64,000 nucleotides of DNA, taken from the NCBI RefSeq assembly GCF_036884655.1, contig NC_088357.1, positions 11,587,001-11,651,000 on the forward strand. The letters are read 5' to 3'. The stretch is from Musa acuminata AAA Group (lineage: Eukaryota; Streptophyta; Magnoliopsida; Zingiberales; Musaceae). The number at the start of each line of letters is the position of its first letter. Within the stretch, counting starts at the first letter, position 1. Shown here piece by piece: positions 36,901-48,132 of the stretch. Below the pieces are notes generated by a model that ran no database searches, was not told the DNA's origin, and saw only the letters and a program-made list of their open reading frames with translations. The translations under genes and the position numbers were made by a program.

Positions 36901-39900
36901 AACTAGTCTTCCCATGGGATGAAAAAAGAAAAGCCAAAAGGATGTCATCTTTAAGGGAAATATTGTGCTAGATATTTTTACTTCACTATTGATAGTGTAT
37001 TGAACATGTAAACATAATAATATAGACATGCAGGGAAGCATTTATGAACTTAGGTGTAATTGACATACATAAGTTGAGATCACCCAAGAATTATGAAAAC
37101 ACCAACAAGTGTCATGTTTGACCTTGTTCCTTTTTTATCATCCTCGTTTGTGGGGACAAGCTTTATAGATCAAACTGTTGGATGGTTAAAAAAACATATG
37201 TAGCTCAGAAGAGAATGTTAATCTACTTAAGAAAATGTTTGTATTTGTAAACAATTAGGTGTAGACCAACAGAAAATGACATGAGAAGATCACCTAAAAT
37301 GAAATTGATCTAGATGTTGGGGTTAGAAAATGTGACTCAATTAGGATTAGTTGCATGAGTTGAGATAGAAGCAGATATGAGAAAATTTTGCTAGAGATAA
37401 TTAAGAAAAAGAATGCCCTTGATCGAATAAAGATATTGTTGTACACATCCATGTAGTCAAACCCAAAATAGTTGGTAATGTCAAAATTTTCAACTCTTAT
37501 TCAATCACATACCTTAAACAGAGTCAACATCAATCACCAATCACCTATAAACAATTTGTTGCTTCCATTACCTTTACCCTGATTAACACCTAGCGGAGTG
37601 CCAAAGTCAGCATCAATCACCAATGCCAAATTGCTTATACTATGATATATGCCAATTAAGCAGTAGAAACATATTTGTTATTGGAACTCAGCATTTTGAT
37701 GTGCAAACTGTAAACAAAACCATATCATCATAATGTAGATTGTGTCACTTTAAGCAAAACAATCTATTTCATTCTTTTTCCATGGATCTTCTCTAGTTCA
37801 ACTATATGTCCTAGTTGAATTTGAAAAGAAAAACATGGAGAGAAACAAAACCCGCTGCTTATCCGTGACTACCCCCTTTCCGCATGTTCCATAGTTGAAT
37901 ATTGGAAAAACATGAGGTAAAGAAAGGACTTCTCATTATTTAACTCTCTACTTCAAAATTAAAGTTGAAATTGCATGTTATAAAAGAAACAAAGGAAACT
38001 CTCATTAGCAATAACTAATTATAAAGCTCCAATTATCTCAATCAAAGTATTAAAACATATTTCATCGAAGACAAACATAAGCTAGCGAAATTAATGAGCA
38101 AATGCAAATAATACAAACATGGATGAGTGGTTAAAGCATTGTGATGCATGCATACAATTCCCATATGCATGAGCTCCAATATTCTTTTTTTCTATTCTCT
38201 GTTCAAGCTAAGATGCAAGAAAAAACATTCTACATGGAGAAGAGAGGTGTGCATACTGTACTCATAGAAATTTCCCCTTTGGACATCAAAGAACTAATTA
38301 GAAACTCCAAAGCTGCAAGATCACCAATACTGGAATCAATCGCCAGGTCCAATAAATTTTTAGCAGTTTCCATTGGATTCTTTCTTATATATATAGTAAC
38401 AAATGCACTTTCGACAGCCTCATATATTGATTTGTCTTGGGAAAATACCTGGAACAATTAATAACAATATCTTATCTCAGGACATCTGAATTCAAAATCA
38501 ATTTTAAAAAAATATAAATCTAAAGATATGAATATGTTGTTGTTATTTAATATTACCAATGGCAGCATTCTGCGGAGTGATGCATCTGAGCCATCAATCT
38601 GAAATTGTCTGCACCTCATCAATAGAAGGATCGTATTCTCCACATCAGTTGCAGAAGAAGAAGCCAGTAGTTGAACAAGGGTTGGCATCAAAGAAGTGAC
38701 ACATTGTGAGAACCGCAGACCAGCCTCAAGCGAGGCCACCAATGCCCTGGTCTGTTCTAAATTCCCTATTTCTGGAATCGCTGCAGCTTCACCCTGCTGC
38801 TCTTCATTAAATGTCAAACAGCTGTCACTAACACTCTCTCCCTGCTCCACTGAAGATCCAGCATGCAAATTGTCAGCCTCAGAAGTATCGTCTGAAGTGT
38901 TGGACGGCTCCATTACAAGCAACTTTTCTTTGAATTTCTCCAATGTCGCTTCGTAGACTGCAACACGGAGCTGTGGTCCAAATGGGTTATGCTGCAACAT
39001 GGTGATAAGCAGATTGAGTGCTGATTTCCTAACCATAGCAGTCTTATCCTCCAATCTTCCTGAAGCCACCACTGCCACCTCATTCCAAAGGCCAATTGAA
39101 ATGGCATGTTCTTCGCATAACTCTGCCCAAACTTGAAGCACCCGGCTTCTCGTGTACGCCGACACATCCCTGCATCGTTCTAGCAGTATCTCCAACATAG
39201 CCTGCTTTCCCCTCAACCTTAGACACTTGGAACTAACATCACCTTCCACATCTTTATAGGCCTTTGCAACCAACCTACCCAAGACACCAACAAGAGCATT
39301 TCTAATCTTAAAAGATTCCCCACCAAAATGAGGAACTAGAACCCCAACATTGGTGGACATAAGCTTCGGAGATTGGTCAGCAAGCTCAACCAGGAACCTC
39401 CCTATATTCTCGGCCCCAACACCATCCCTCACATAGTCCTTCGGATCAGTGCGACCAACCTCCCTAATAAGGGCAACAGCTAGGCATCCATCGCCATACT
39501 TCTTCTCAGCTGCAGCAACCAACTCCGCAAGGTGGGGAACGGTGTAGTCAAACTTATGGATCAAGTGGAGGATTGATGCGCATGATTGTGCAGTTCTCTG
39601 ATGCTTCGTTGCAATAGTACCTATTATACGTCCAAGGCCTTCTCTGGTGTCTGCATCCTTCAACAAAGCCTGATTCTCATATAAACTGAAAGTGCACCTA
39701 CGATGATGGAACGTTCTCATTATAATTACAAAAATGATCTAATTCTTTAAAATAGAAATCATCACCCTTTTTCTACTTCTAATTTGGAAAAAAAATGACT
39801 ACTTGGAGATAAATGAGAGATAGCTCTCATCAATATCGTTTGATCCAAAGAGCAAAGTGAGATTAATCTCCAGAGAGTTCGCAACCAAATTGATGATTCG

Positions 39901-40635
39901 ACTCCTCTGCGCCTCCCAATTCCATGCATACGTAGGATTCTTCTTCCGACCTTGCACAACCTGATCCAGTAAAGGAAAAAATCGATTTTTTTTCCTACAG
40001 TAAACAGCAAAACGAGCACAAGAGAAATTAGGGTTGGGAGCAAGTTCGTACCTTAGAGCTGGCACCAGAGGAGTAAGAGCTGGAGGACTCCTCGAGGAGG
40101 GCGATGTTGAGGAGGAAGAAAGTGTAGATCTTGAGGGCATTCCGGTGGGAGGCAATGCGGGTGGCGATGTCCGGGACAGCGTCGGCAGCGGCGCCTGGGG
40201 AGGACGGAGACGGAGGCGAGAAATGGGGGGCGCGAGAGAGAGAGTCGACGTTGGGGAGGAGAACACTGAGGTTAGAGCGCAGGGTCTCGACGAGGTTGAA
40301 CTTGGAGGAAGGGGGGAGGACGGCGAAGCTGCGGACGAGAGAGTAGACGCGGTCGAATACGTCCTGCTCCTCGACGCAGAAGAGCTCCCTATCGGATAGG
40401 TCGAAGGCGACGCCTTTGGGCACGAAATCGAAAAGGAAATCAACAAGACTGCGAATTTTTTTATCGAGGGAGCAGAGAGAGCTGGTGGACAGGACGGCTG
40501 ACCTTTGACGAGCTCTTCCAGTTGCGAAGGACGGAGGGAGGCGACGTCGACGGGGAACTCGACGCGGAGCGAGAGGCCGTCAGAGTCATCTTCTAGGTCC
40601 TTGAGATCGGAGGGGAAGACGAAGGGGGGAGCCAT
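24907..40635 (-). CDS. CAP-D2: Condensin complex subunit 1 (CAP-D2, HEAT-repeat subunit)
   Basis: Proposed minus-strand exons: 40635-40503, 40413-40052, 39960-39803, 39685-38557, 38448-38257, 36862-36215, 36067-35891, 35757-35690, 35603-35381, 35306-35207, 35121-35006, 34930-34873, 26955-26804, 26655-26466, 25556-25422, 25342-25230 and 24924-24907. All are GT..AG and phases agree, giving about 1323 residues. Diagnostic stretches are [20 protein letters not shown] near the N-terminus, [19 protein letters not shown], and the Cnd1-family core [19 protein letters not shown] then [15 protein letters not shown]2 is the HEAT subunit of condensin I, which with SMC2/SMC4, CAP-G and CAP-H compacts mitotic chromosomes. 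The C-terminal tail is basic ([12 protein letters not shown]). Least certain are intron 1 (short, 89 bp) and the 18-bp last exon; without that splice the frame stops at 25194. Intron 12 (34872-26956, 7.9 kb) carries nested transposons. Confidence 0.9.
27926..28727. mobile_element. Non-autonomous hAT-type element, copy 2 (802 bp)
   Basis: Termini CAGTGATTTAAAAA and TTTTTAAATCACTG are a near-perfect inverted pair. A perfect 8-bp direct repeat, CTAGTAGC, flanks the element at 27918-27925 and 28728-28735. About 140 bp at the left end and 70 bp at the right end match copy 1 at 2449-2656. The interior, absent from copy 1, has a GGTTCAATC..GAACCAAC inverted motif, a GC-rich CCGCTGCCGCTGTCGCC-like low-complexity stretch (28195-28410) and an AT-rich palindromic stretch (28459-28553). 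No transposase is present. The long frames in the GC stretch are compositional. It inserted into the 5' LTR of the gypsy element. Confidence 0.92.
28459..28553. repeat. AT-rich palindromic (hairpin-forming) stretch inside hAT copy 2
   Basis: Built from repeated ACTATTAATAGTATA, GTATACAGTTAAC, ATATACTGTTAAC and GTATACTGTTAAC words and their complements. The left arm (ACTATTAATAGTATATAG) is answered by the right arm (CTATATACTAATAATAGT). Potential for a long imperfect hairpin is visible directly. Confidence 0.8.
29470..30130 (+). pseudogene. gag remnant of the gypsy element
   Basis: Broken frames read [20 protein letters not shown], then [23 protein letters not shown] and [23 protein letters not shown] blocks, the usual capsid motifs of plant Ty3/gypsy gag. 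Several in-frame stops and small shifts are present, so it is not functional. Confidence 0.75.
30380..31800 (+). pseudogene. Protease and reverse transcriptase remnant of the gypsy element, split by a repeat insertion
   Basis: 30408-30782 is an aspartic protease-like domain: [18 protein letters not shown] (active-site D present, usual following residue changed to E), then [12 protein letters not shown]. 31121-31318 is the RT palm start: [20 protein letters not shown] and [13 protein letters not shown]. 31364-31460 gives [19 protein letters not shown] and FVVIYF. There the catalytic region is broken by a GTACC-rich insertion, and the frame resumes at about 31722 ([15 protein letters not shown]). 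The insertion falls next to the position of the usual Y-x-D-D catalytic motif. Confidence 0.85.
31465..31715. repeat. GTACC/GGTAC-rich interspersed repeat, copy 2 (nested in RT)
   Basis: Contains GGTACCATCCGGTACGGGCG on the left and GGTACCGTACCGTACCGAG on the right, like the ends of copy 1 at 2957-3690. A short local tandem of GTTCAGCTCGGTACGCCCTGG occurs at 31615-31655. The flanking sequence is continuous reverse transcriptase, so this is a clean insertion into the gypsy element. Exact ends are uncertain by about 10 bp. Confidence 0.7.
32079..33060 (+). pseudogene. RNase H and integrase C-terminal remnants of the gypsy element
   Basis: 32079-32420 resembles RNase [21 protein letters not shown]. 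From 32660, [17 protein letters not shown] and then [23 protein letters not shown] and [24 protein letters not shown] blocks match the integrase C-terminal region. The integrase zinc finger and DDE core expected between them are not recognisable, so most of integrase appears deleted. Multiple stops. Confidence 0.75.
33315..33745 (+). repeat. 3' LTR of the gypsy element (apparently truncated)
   Basis: Starts TGATGGAGAATCATCTAG right after a purine tract. It aligns with 27444-27868 with scattered substitutions and short indels; by eye the two are clearly homologous but well diverged. Similarity stops at about 33745, where the 5' copy continues, so the right part of this LTR is probably lost. 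No reliable target duplication could be found. Confidence 0.8.
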
Positions 40636-40760
40636 TGGAACTCTGTCAGAGAGAGAGAGAGAGAAGAGGGGGGAAGGGTTTCTGGTGAGATTTGAAATTG
40701 GCGAAGCGATTTGGGGAAAAAGAAGCGGGAAGACGATAAGTAGCAAAGGGTCGAGCATTG
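40636..40760 (-). promoter_or_regulatory. 5' UTR and proximal promoter of CAP-D2, with an E2F-like site
   Basis: A GAGAGAGAGAGAGAGAAG run at about 40650-40667 lies in the leader. GCGGGAA at 40725-40731 (TTCCCGC on the coding strand) fits an E2F core about 90-95 bp upstream of the ATG, and TTGGCGAA at about 40698-40705 is a weaker match. E2F control would suit an S/G2-M chromosome gene, but the motif is short and the role is inferred. Confidence 0.4.
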
Positions 40761-42347
40761 GTTTCTATTTTTCATTTTAGTCCCTTTATCCTTTGTTATT
40801 TGCATAGTGGGCTGCAAACTGTACTTTGTAGTTTACTTTTCGGCGTTAGGATATCATTTTAGTCCCTTTATTCTTATATATTTGCATAGTAAACTAACTG
40901 CAAGCTCTGCTTTGTATTAAATTTACCCCTTCAAAGTTTATCAATATCATATTTTACCCTTGAAATTTTAATATTGCATATATCCCTCACAAAATTTAGA
41001 TATTGCACATATAAATACCTAAAATATTCTTCAATATTTTTCATTCAAAATTTAAATTAATAAAAATAAATATCTTGATCAAAATACCTAAGTCATTTAC
41101 ACTATAAACGAATGAGATTGCATAAAAGTATAGAATTATGATCAAAGATGTCTAAAATAATTACAAATTATAGAAAAGTATAAATTAATCGTTGATAGGT
41201 TATTACCCACATTTAGTAAGCATGAGAAGTGAAATGGACTTCATTTCAGCAATTGCACTAACAATCGAACGAACATGACAGACCGTTTATAGAATCAATT
41301 TGAGAACTTACCAAATTAGATTTTAGAAAATATTAAGAACATCCAAAAAAGAAAAAATATATATATGGATTTACTGTAAAGATGTTGTTGTCCATTTATC
41401 GTAAATGTCTTTAGTTGTAATAGACATACATTCAAAAGTTGAGGCTAAATGAACATCATTATCCTTATTTACAAAATCATCCAAAAATACATATCAAATT
41501 GGACTTCAGAAATTCCTAAAATCATCAACAGATTAAAATATATATAGATTTGACATGGAAACATTATTTACCATGTGTGCTGAAAGTTCATGGTTAAACA
41601 TTCACAAAATCAACCAGAGAACGTGTCAAATTATACTTCAAAGATCCTAAAGTAATTTAAAAATATATACAAATTTAATTGACATGTTGTTATCCACCTG
41701 GTGAAAATTTGATGTGCAATGGACATTTTGAAATTACACTAATAAAAATGGAAATCATTACATTCATTTACAAAATCAATTTAAAAGCAATGCAAATTTG
41801 GTCTTGTGGATAAAATAACTAGAACTACATGTATAACCAAAGACATCAGGGATAAAATAAGAGAATGTCTAAATCACAACCATTTAGAATCACATACAAT
41901 CATGTTCATAAAGGACTCCTTTATCACTAGACTTTCAGATGGCATAAACATAATCAACAATGTTTGAGTACTCGATGGCCAAGGAAATTTGCGAGGAACA
42001 TGTTCACTGAAGTGGTTCCATCATCATATTGAACCTGTCCAAATCAACTCAAAGAAACATGCAGAGTATGGCTGAAGCAAAACCAATGTGATTCCAATAG
42101 CAGTAACAACTTGATTGCACCAAGCCACACCCATTAGCGCAGCTAGATGTATAGAAACTGAAAACTACATGAATCTCAGATTGTTTTGATGCATAAGCCC
42201 ACCAGGTTCAACAGCTCATCATGGTGCAAAGAGAGTGGACACACTTGAAGAAGCCAAATGAACAAGAATAAAGTGTTCTTAAGAAAAATGAGGGCTTATT
42301 AGATCAGAAAATAAAACACAGATTTTACCAGCTTCTTCTAACAGCAA
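40761..42347. other. Intergenic DNA between CAP-D2 and NOP56
   Basis: AT-rich, no coding signal. It contains the CAP-D2 upstream region and the NOP56 3' UTR. A repeated phrase, TTTTAGTCCCTTTAT, occurs at about 40775 and 40857. Confidence 0.6.
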
Positions 42348-45300
42348 CTAGTCACCTTGGGCTTTCACTTTCTTTTTCTTTTTCTTGGTTCCTTCACTCC
42401 TCATTTGGACATCACCATCATTATCCAAGTCTTCATGACTCTTCTTCTTTTTATTTTTTTTGGGAGTTCCATTTTGTTCTGTATCATGACCATTCGCCTT
42501 AGGTGGCACCTCTTCCTGTTGTTGCTCCTCTAACTTATGCTTCTTTTTCTTCCTTTTTTCAGTTTCAGGCTCAATAGGAGCATCTCCATCAGCAGCAACC
42601 TCAAGAGATTTATCCTCGGCCATGGATTCACCATCTACATTTTCACGTTTAGATTTCTTCTTCTTACTTTTCTTCGTGGAAGCTTCATCTTTCTGTAGTC
42701 CATCTGCATTCATACACAGAATTTAGTAGTCATGAATGCATCAGACCAAGCACACGATAAACACTACTAAAATGCTAATCCAATTCCCACAATAAGATTC
42801 CACCCAAATTTCAAATATTTGGTATTCATAACTAACCCCATAATTAAGATAGATGTTACTGCAACAATGCCTAGATTTTCCCATCACAAAAAAGAATCAA
42901 CTTTTACAGCATGAATTCTCCTTTACCAGCAGATGTGGTACCTACTTGACAGGATGCACAATATTATTGCAACAAAGGATACTCACCAGCATCCTCCTGA
43001 GAGGTATTGTTCAATGTACTCTCAATGGCAGCTTTCATCACATCAACATTCTTGCGAGGTGCAACGCCTTTGTCATAAAAGTCCAGTCTCTCCTCAACCT
43101 GCTCTCGGAGCTTCTGTCCAAAAATAGAGGTATTCACCTCTAAATGCATTTCTTTAATGTTAGAATAACAGCACGCCAGACTACAGTGAAAAAGTAGATA
43201 TTCCAACTTAAGACTCACCGGAGAAGCAATCAATGCGGGATGCAATTGAGCATTTGTTTGCAAGATAGCGAGCTATACGACCTTTGTTCTTTGTAGATGC
43301 TCGGCCAATAAAAGAAGAATGGAAGATAAGACCATACTTTGGAGTGTTTCCTCGAGTTTTAAGGGCTCTGTAATATGAGGGAAAAATAGGTGATTTTTTA
43401 GACTGCAGCATGACTGCTGATCATGCTCATCTACAACATTACCATTAAAAACATGTCTATTTAATATAGAAAATAGTTAGACATAAGATGATCATTATCA
43501 TTCCAACCAAATTTTAAGAGGTTCACTCGCCTCAATAATTTTCATAGCGATAATGGCCAAATTGTATTAACTATGAGATGCATTTATTTAGAAGATAAGA
43601 GGCTGGTGCTAGCCTTCTGAAGGGGATAATAAGGCAAAAAGAAGAGAATTTGAACCTGAAAAGTGCTTTCTCTGCACCAAGGATTTGGAGAGTAGATGAA
43701 GGACACTTGGCTAGATTGGAAAGACTTCCTGCATGAGATATTAAACGGGCCCCAACAATTTCACCAATAAGAGAAGCCAGATTTGGTGCAATGTCATTCA
43801 TTTTTGTAACAAGATACTCGTACAGGTTTTTCCGGTATTCAGAAAGATTGATAACTCTCTGAGCAAATTGCTGGACATTAATCAAATCAATCGGAGACAG
43901 ATCCTGCCCTGCATAGGTACCATAACTATTAAATAAGCATAACACCAATTAGAAAAGAAAATCAATCTCGATTCTTACCCATGGATGCTTTAGCTGCTTC
44001 TACAATTTCTTTTGCTTTGTCCTCATCACCAACAATGTCAGCTAATTCTGGAATATGATCCTCGGTCAGGTCTGATTTGTTCTCCACAGACTTTGCAATT
44101 TTGGCATACAGGTAATTGTCATTAATGATCTTCATGAGCTCTGGGAAATGCCATGAGTACCATTCTCTGCAAAATGTAGTTTAGTTAATGTAGTCATAAA
44201 CCTGTAAATAAGAAACAGAAGCCAGTCAAGAGGAGGTGTCCTGGAATCTTGCTACCGTTAAGGGAGAATTAGACCCTTAAAGATATATGATGCCACAAAG
44301 TTCACGTTGTTTATGCTAAAAACAAAAGGCAGTCAGACACTAGCATGCTATTGTCAACTTATTTCTGCTTTCTTCAACATTCCAGATTTAATTTTTCTGA
44401 ACAATTTTAACAGTGTCTTTCATCATATCATGTCTCTTCTACGGGCAAATTTAAAGAGAGAAAGTTCTTGAAATGCCACAGGTAAACTTATTTTTGTTGC
44501 AGTATTTGCTCCCACCTGAGTTTCCATAATTAGTCTGGAAAAAAAAATTGCAGTAGGTCCATCCAATTGAAGTCTAGAGTTCTAACAACTTGAGCTCAAA
44601 GGTTGCCAGAAGCGAGTTTAGCTGAAGATCAAATAAGTATGATATCTTAGTTATATCTGAAGTGATTCTCATCTTAGTATGATACCTTTCCCACACTTGG
44701 AAAGGTTGGTTAAAGAACCTCATCGAGGCCTCCAACATTTGGAAAAGAATTTTCATCTAAAAATATGCTAGTGCATTAATATCTTCACATCTGACTTGGG
44801 CAGTCATCTTTCATGTTTTATAATCCTCCATGGGCCGGAAGGATATTCCCAAAAAGGACTTGATAAGAAATATGATAAGCACTAGTTTCAAAGAATTATC
44901 ATATATCAGCACAAGTTGCCAATTACAACTAGCATATGGCTTGATATTCTACAGCTTCTTTAAAGGATGTCGGAAAAAGGGTTTATCTCTGTTAAAAGAA
45001 TGCCAGTTGCCTGAGGACTCTAACTAGGACCCGGTGGACTTTTTTTTATAAGATTGTCTAAAGAATGAAGGAATCTTCGAGTCATATTCATAAAACAACT
45101 TTTTTAGCTACAAGCCGCTTACTCCAATTTCGCTAGTACTTCTACTTATCCTTCAACTTCTCTTCTCTCTAATGAATCATTGTTCTACAAGCACTGTCTG
45201 CTTGGTGATCTTAAAATTTAACATTCACTAAATTTTTAATTGAAATTGATCAAAGTTCTGCTATTTCCCCTATTTTTCTCATGCATACTGCTGCAGATTG

Positions 45301-47868
45301 TCTGAACTAAACCAATGACCTGAGCCCTCAAGTGCATTACAAAAAGTGCCTCTAAGTTACATGAGGCAGCAACTTGCTGACCTATGCAAACCAAGTAGTA
45401 TATAGCTGACTTCAGGAACTAAAGACAGAAAGTTTGATCTCATGAAGTTGGAAGTAACCTGATTATGTTTGAAACAGCAAAATCAAGATAACAGAAGAGA
45501 ATCTAAACTCAAAATGGTAAATAGTTACAGAACCATTTTGCGACTAAAATCAATTAGTGAGGTCAAAGCACGATCTGACACCTCGCAAATTGTCCCAACC
45601 ATAGAAGCATGAGGAATGGAACTCCTCAATTCCTGAATGCTAGTGCCATCTAAAATACATAACTTAGACTGATAGAAAAGCACAGTTTTCTACAAGGCAC
45701 AATTTAATCAAACGCTCAGCATGCAAATAACATGCCAAAAATGATGTACAAAATGTTCTCATCAATCATGGTAACATCAAAAAATTGACTTCAAATACTT
45801 TCACAAATGATTTTTCATTTGATACTCTGCAAAGGACCTTGTTTTCAGTAGTTCGACAAGTCATTTTTTCAATATCGAGTAGAGTTTTTACAATCAACAC
45901 TCATGAAGCAATATTGACATTTTTTTTACATTAAAAGTTTTGAATAGAATAAATTAATGTATAGAATATTTTGTACAAAAGATTTATGGTATTAGGATCA
46001 ACTTGGAGTGTTTTCATATTGTAACTCAACAACATCCACCCATACCTGATTGTGGGAAGGAGACACCAGATCAAGCCAAAAGAAACAATGTCCCTAAATG
46101 CTTTAACTCAACAACCATGACAAGTTCATTATTAGACGTTAACAACTGCTTGACTTAAAAATGTTAAAACCTATGGTAATTCATATATCTTATCATACAG
46201 ATGATGACAAGGCATCTAATTCTTGAAAGATGATGGGTGTACAAAGGAATGCCAGGCATGAAGGTCCCAACAACTTGTACATGTTCAAAGAAGAAAAAAA
46301 CATACTGTGGTAACATTGAAGCAGTTCACCAGAAAGCAAAAGGATGTGCTTGCATGAAGGATAAAACTGAATCAACAGCATAAAATTGGGGCCTTTTCAC
46401 AATGAATGACAACAAATTTGGTTAAACAAGAAAACTCAAGGATAAAATATAATATAAAAAAAACAAATATATGTGGTCCAAAAGTGCTTCAATTCCAGAT
46501 AATTAACAACCATGTCCAATTCTATTGTTTCAGCCAGAACACTGAAGCAGCTCAAGTTTAGGACCATGTGAAGTGAAAATTCATAGAAGTCCCACAATTT
46601 CTGCCAAAATTTCTAGTACAATAATATTTAAAGAAATTTCTAGTGAAAATTCATCATCTGAATCATATCTTTCCAGTGACAGTTTAGGAATCCACCATTG
46701 GTTGGAAACATGGCCCAATGTAGCTACAATTTAAGTCCGTAAATTCTCCTATTATTTAGCTTACTACAATCAGAACATTTTTTTAAGAGATGTCGTTGCA
46801 ATTAGATATCAGGATTTTCCTTTCAGAATACTAAACAAAATAAGCTTCAACATAAGGTGACACATGACAAAGCTTGGCACTGCTGTGAGAGAAGATTAAC
46901 ATCCTGATTGGCTATTTTTAAATCATGAGAAAGCTCATTACCGAAACTCGCCCGATGACCTTACGTCTATCTATATTCAGCAACCTGCCTATCAATTGAG
47001 GCCCATTTTTCAACGGATATTTCCAGAACAATAAATAAAACAGTGACCTCTGTATATTGATGATATCACATCGAAGTAGAAACTCCTATACACAAAAAGA
47101 GAAATAAAACACACCTGACTCTCATTGAGAAGGAGTTAATATCCTTGTCCAACGTATCAAGGAGAAAAATAGCCTGAATGACCATGTTATCCACCCGATT
47201 AACATTGAACTTCACCTTGGCTCTGCTATAACTATGGCCCAACCCGAGTTGAGCCTTCTCCAAGTCCGATGGCTGAGAACACAGAAAGAACAAGAAACAA
47301 GACTCCATCAGAACGAGCTTCAAGCTACAACCGGAAGACATCCCTGACTCAGAAACAAGATCCAACCTTTAAGTCCTTAATAAACCGATCGAAGTGCAAC
47401 CGCACACCACGAAGGAGCTCGAGAACAAACTCGTTGCTCTGGCAGGGAATCTTGGTCACCTCAAATATCTGAGACCCAACCTTCGGCTCCGCAACGCCGA
47501 GGCTGAACTTCGCCTTCTTCCCTTCTTTTACCTTGGGAAGATTCATCTCCAAGAAGTTCCTAAGCTCGTCGGTCATAAGCCCTAAAATCGCACAAATAAT
47601 CTCCATATATTACTATAAACATAAAAAATAATAACGAAAACATTGGATTCTCTTTCAGCTCACCTTCAGAGACAGCGTTGCATTGGTTGAGGGCGTCGAG
47701 GGCGGAGGAGAAGGGGTGGAAAGCGACGAGCTTGACGACCTTACCGAAGCGGGTGAGATCGAGGACGGAGTTGCGGACGGCCTCCGTGTTCTGACCGATC
47801 TCGTCGAGGCCGTAGGCGTGGAACAGCGAGTAACCGGAGGCCGACTCGAAGAGGAGGAAGAGCGCCAT
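42348..47868 (-). CDS. NOP56: Nucleolar protein 56 (box C/D snoRNP core protein)
   Basis: Eight minus-strand exons, 47868-47664, 47581-47367, 47272-47115, 44166-43979, 43908-43656, 43367-43219, 43139-42987 and 42703-42348, join in phase to 558 residues. The N-terminal NOP5NT domain starts [20 protein letters not shown]. The NOSIC/coiled-coil region includes [20 protein letters not shown]. The Nop domain carries [60 protein letters not shown] and [20 protein letters not shown]. The tail is the usual KKE/D-rich nucleolar segment ([28 protein letters not shown]). With fibrillarin, NOP58 and the 15.5K/L7Ae protein, NOP56 forms the complex that 2'-O-methylates rRNA guided by C/D snoRNAs. GAR/IGARL chemistry and lysine tail distinguish it from PRP31. 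Intron 3 is 2.9 kb. No convincing intronic snoRNA was found by eye. Confidence 0.95.
44167..47114 (-). other. Long intron 3 of NOP56
   Basis: Donor CAG|GTGTG at 47115/47114, acceptor GCAG|AGAATGG at 44167/44166, phase 2. AT-rich, no coding frame with family resemblance. NOP56 introns host C/D snoRNAs in some eukaryotes. TGATGA-like words occur on the coding strand (for example near 46670), but none pairs with a nearby CTGA and terminal stem, so none is called. Confidence 0.75.
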
Positions 47869-48132
47869 GGCCCGATAGATCCGACCAGGGTTCCTCCAAT
47901 GCTGCCACGGATCAAAACCCGCAGGGTTTCCTCGCCTCGAGCGTTATTGGAGGCGAGAGAGGAGCAGCTGCGAGCGCGGAGGGACTCTTCGTCGGGGTTT
48001 TAAGAGGGAGGACGGCACGTTGGAGAATTAGGGTTTTGAGGTCCATTTTCACATTGAGTTACTCTTGCCTCCCCTACCACGACAATACCTGGCTTATTAC
48101 CGTACATGATCTGGGACCCACCATGGGCCCAT
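47869..48132 (-). promoter_or_regulatory. NOP56 promoter with telo-box and site II (TGGGCC) motif
   Basis: On the coding strand an AAACCCTAA telo-box lies at 48036-48028, about 165 bp before the ATG, and a palindromic ATGGGCCCAT (site II type, TGGGCC on both strands) lies at 48123-48132. This pair is established in plants as the signature of ribosomal-protein and ribosome-biogenesis promoters, read by TCP and telo-box binding factors. A second TGGGxCC-like word adjoins at about 48113-48118. Confidence 0.65.

Noticed and set aside
40034..40399. Plus-strand frame of 121 codons
   Set aside because: Antisense shadow of CAP-D2 exon 2.
39799..40758. A 319-codon minus frame starting MLDPLLL
   Set aside because: It reads through CAP-D2 intron 1 and then runs out of frame across exon 2; only the part from MAPPFVF to VK belongs to the gene.
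46655..46720. Possible C/D snoRNA in NOP56 intron 3 (ATGATGAAT word)
   Set aside because: No CTGA box at suitable distance and no terminal stem.
47683..48003. Plus-strand Glu/Val-rich frame of 106 codons
   Set aside because: Antisense shadow of NOP56 exon 1 and its GC-rich leader.
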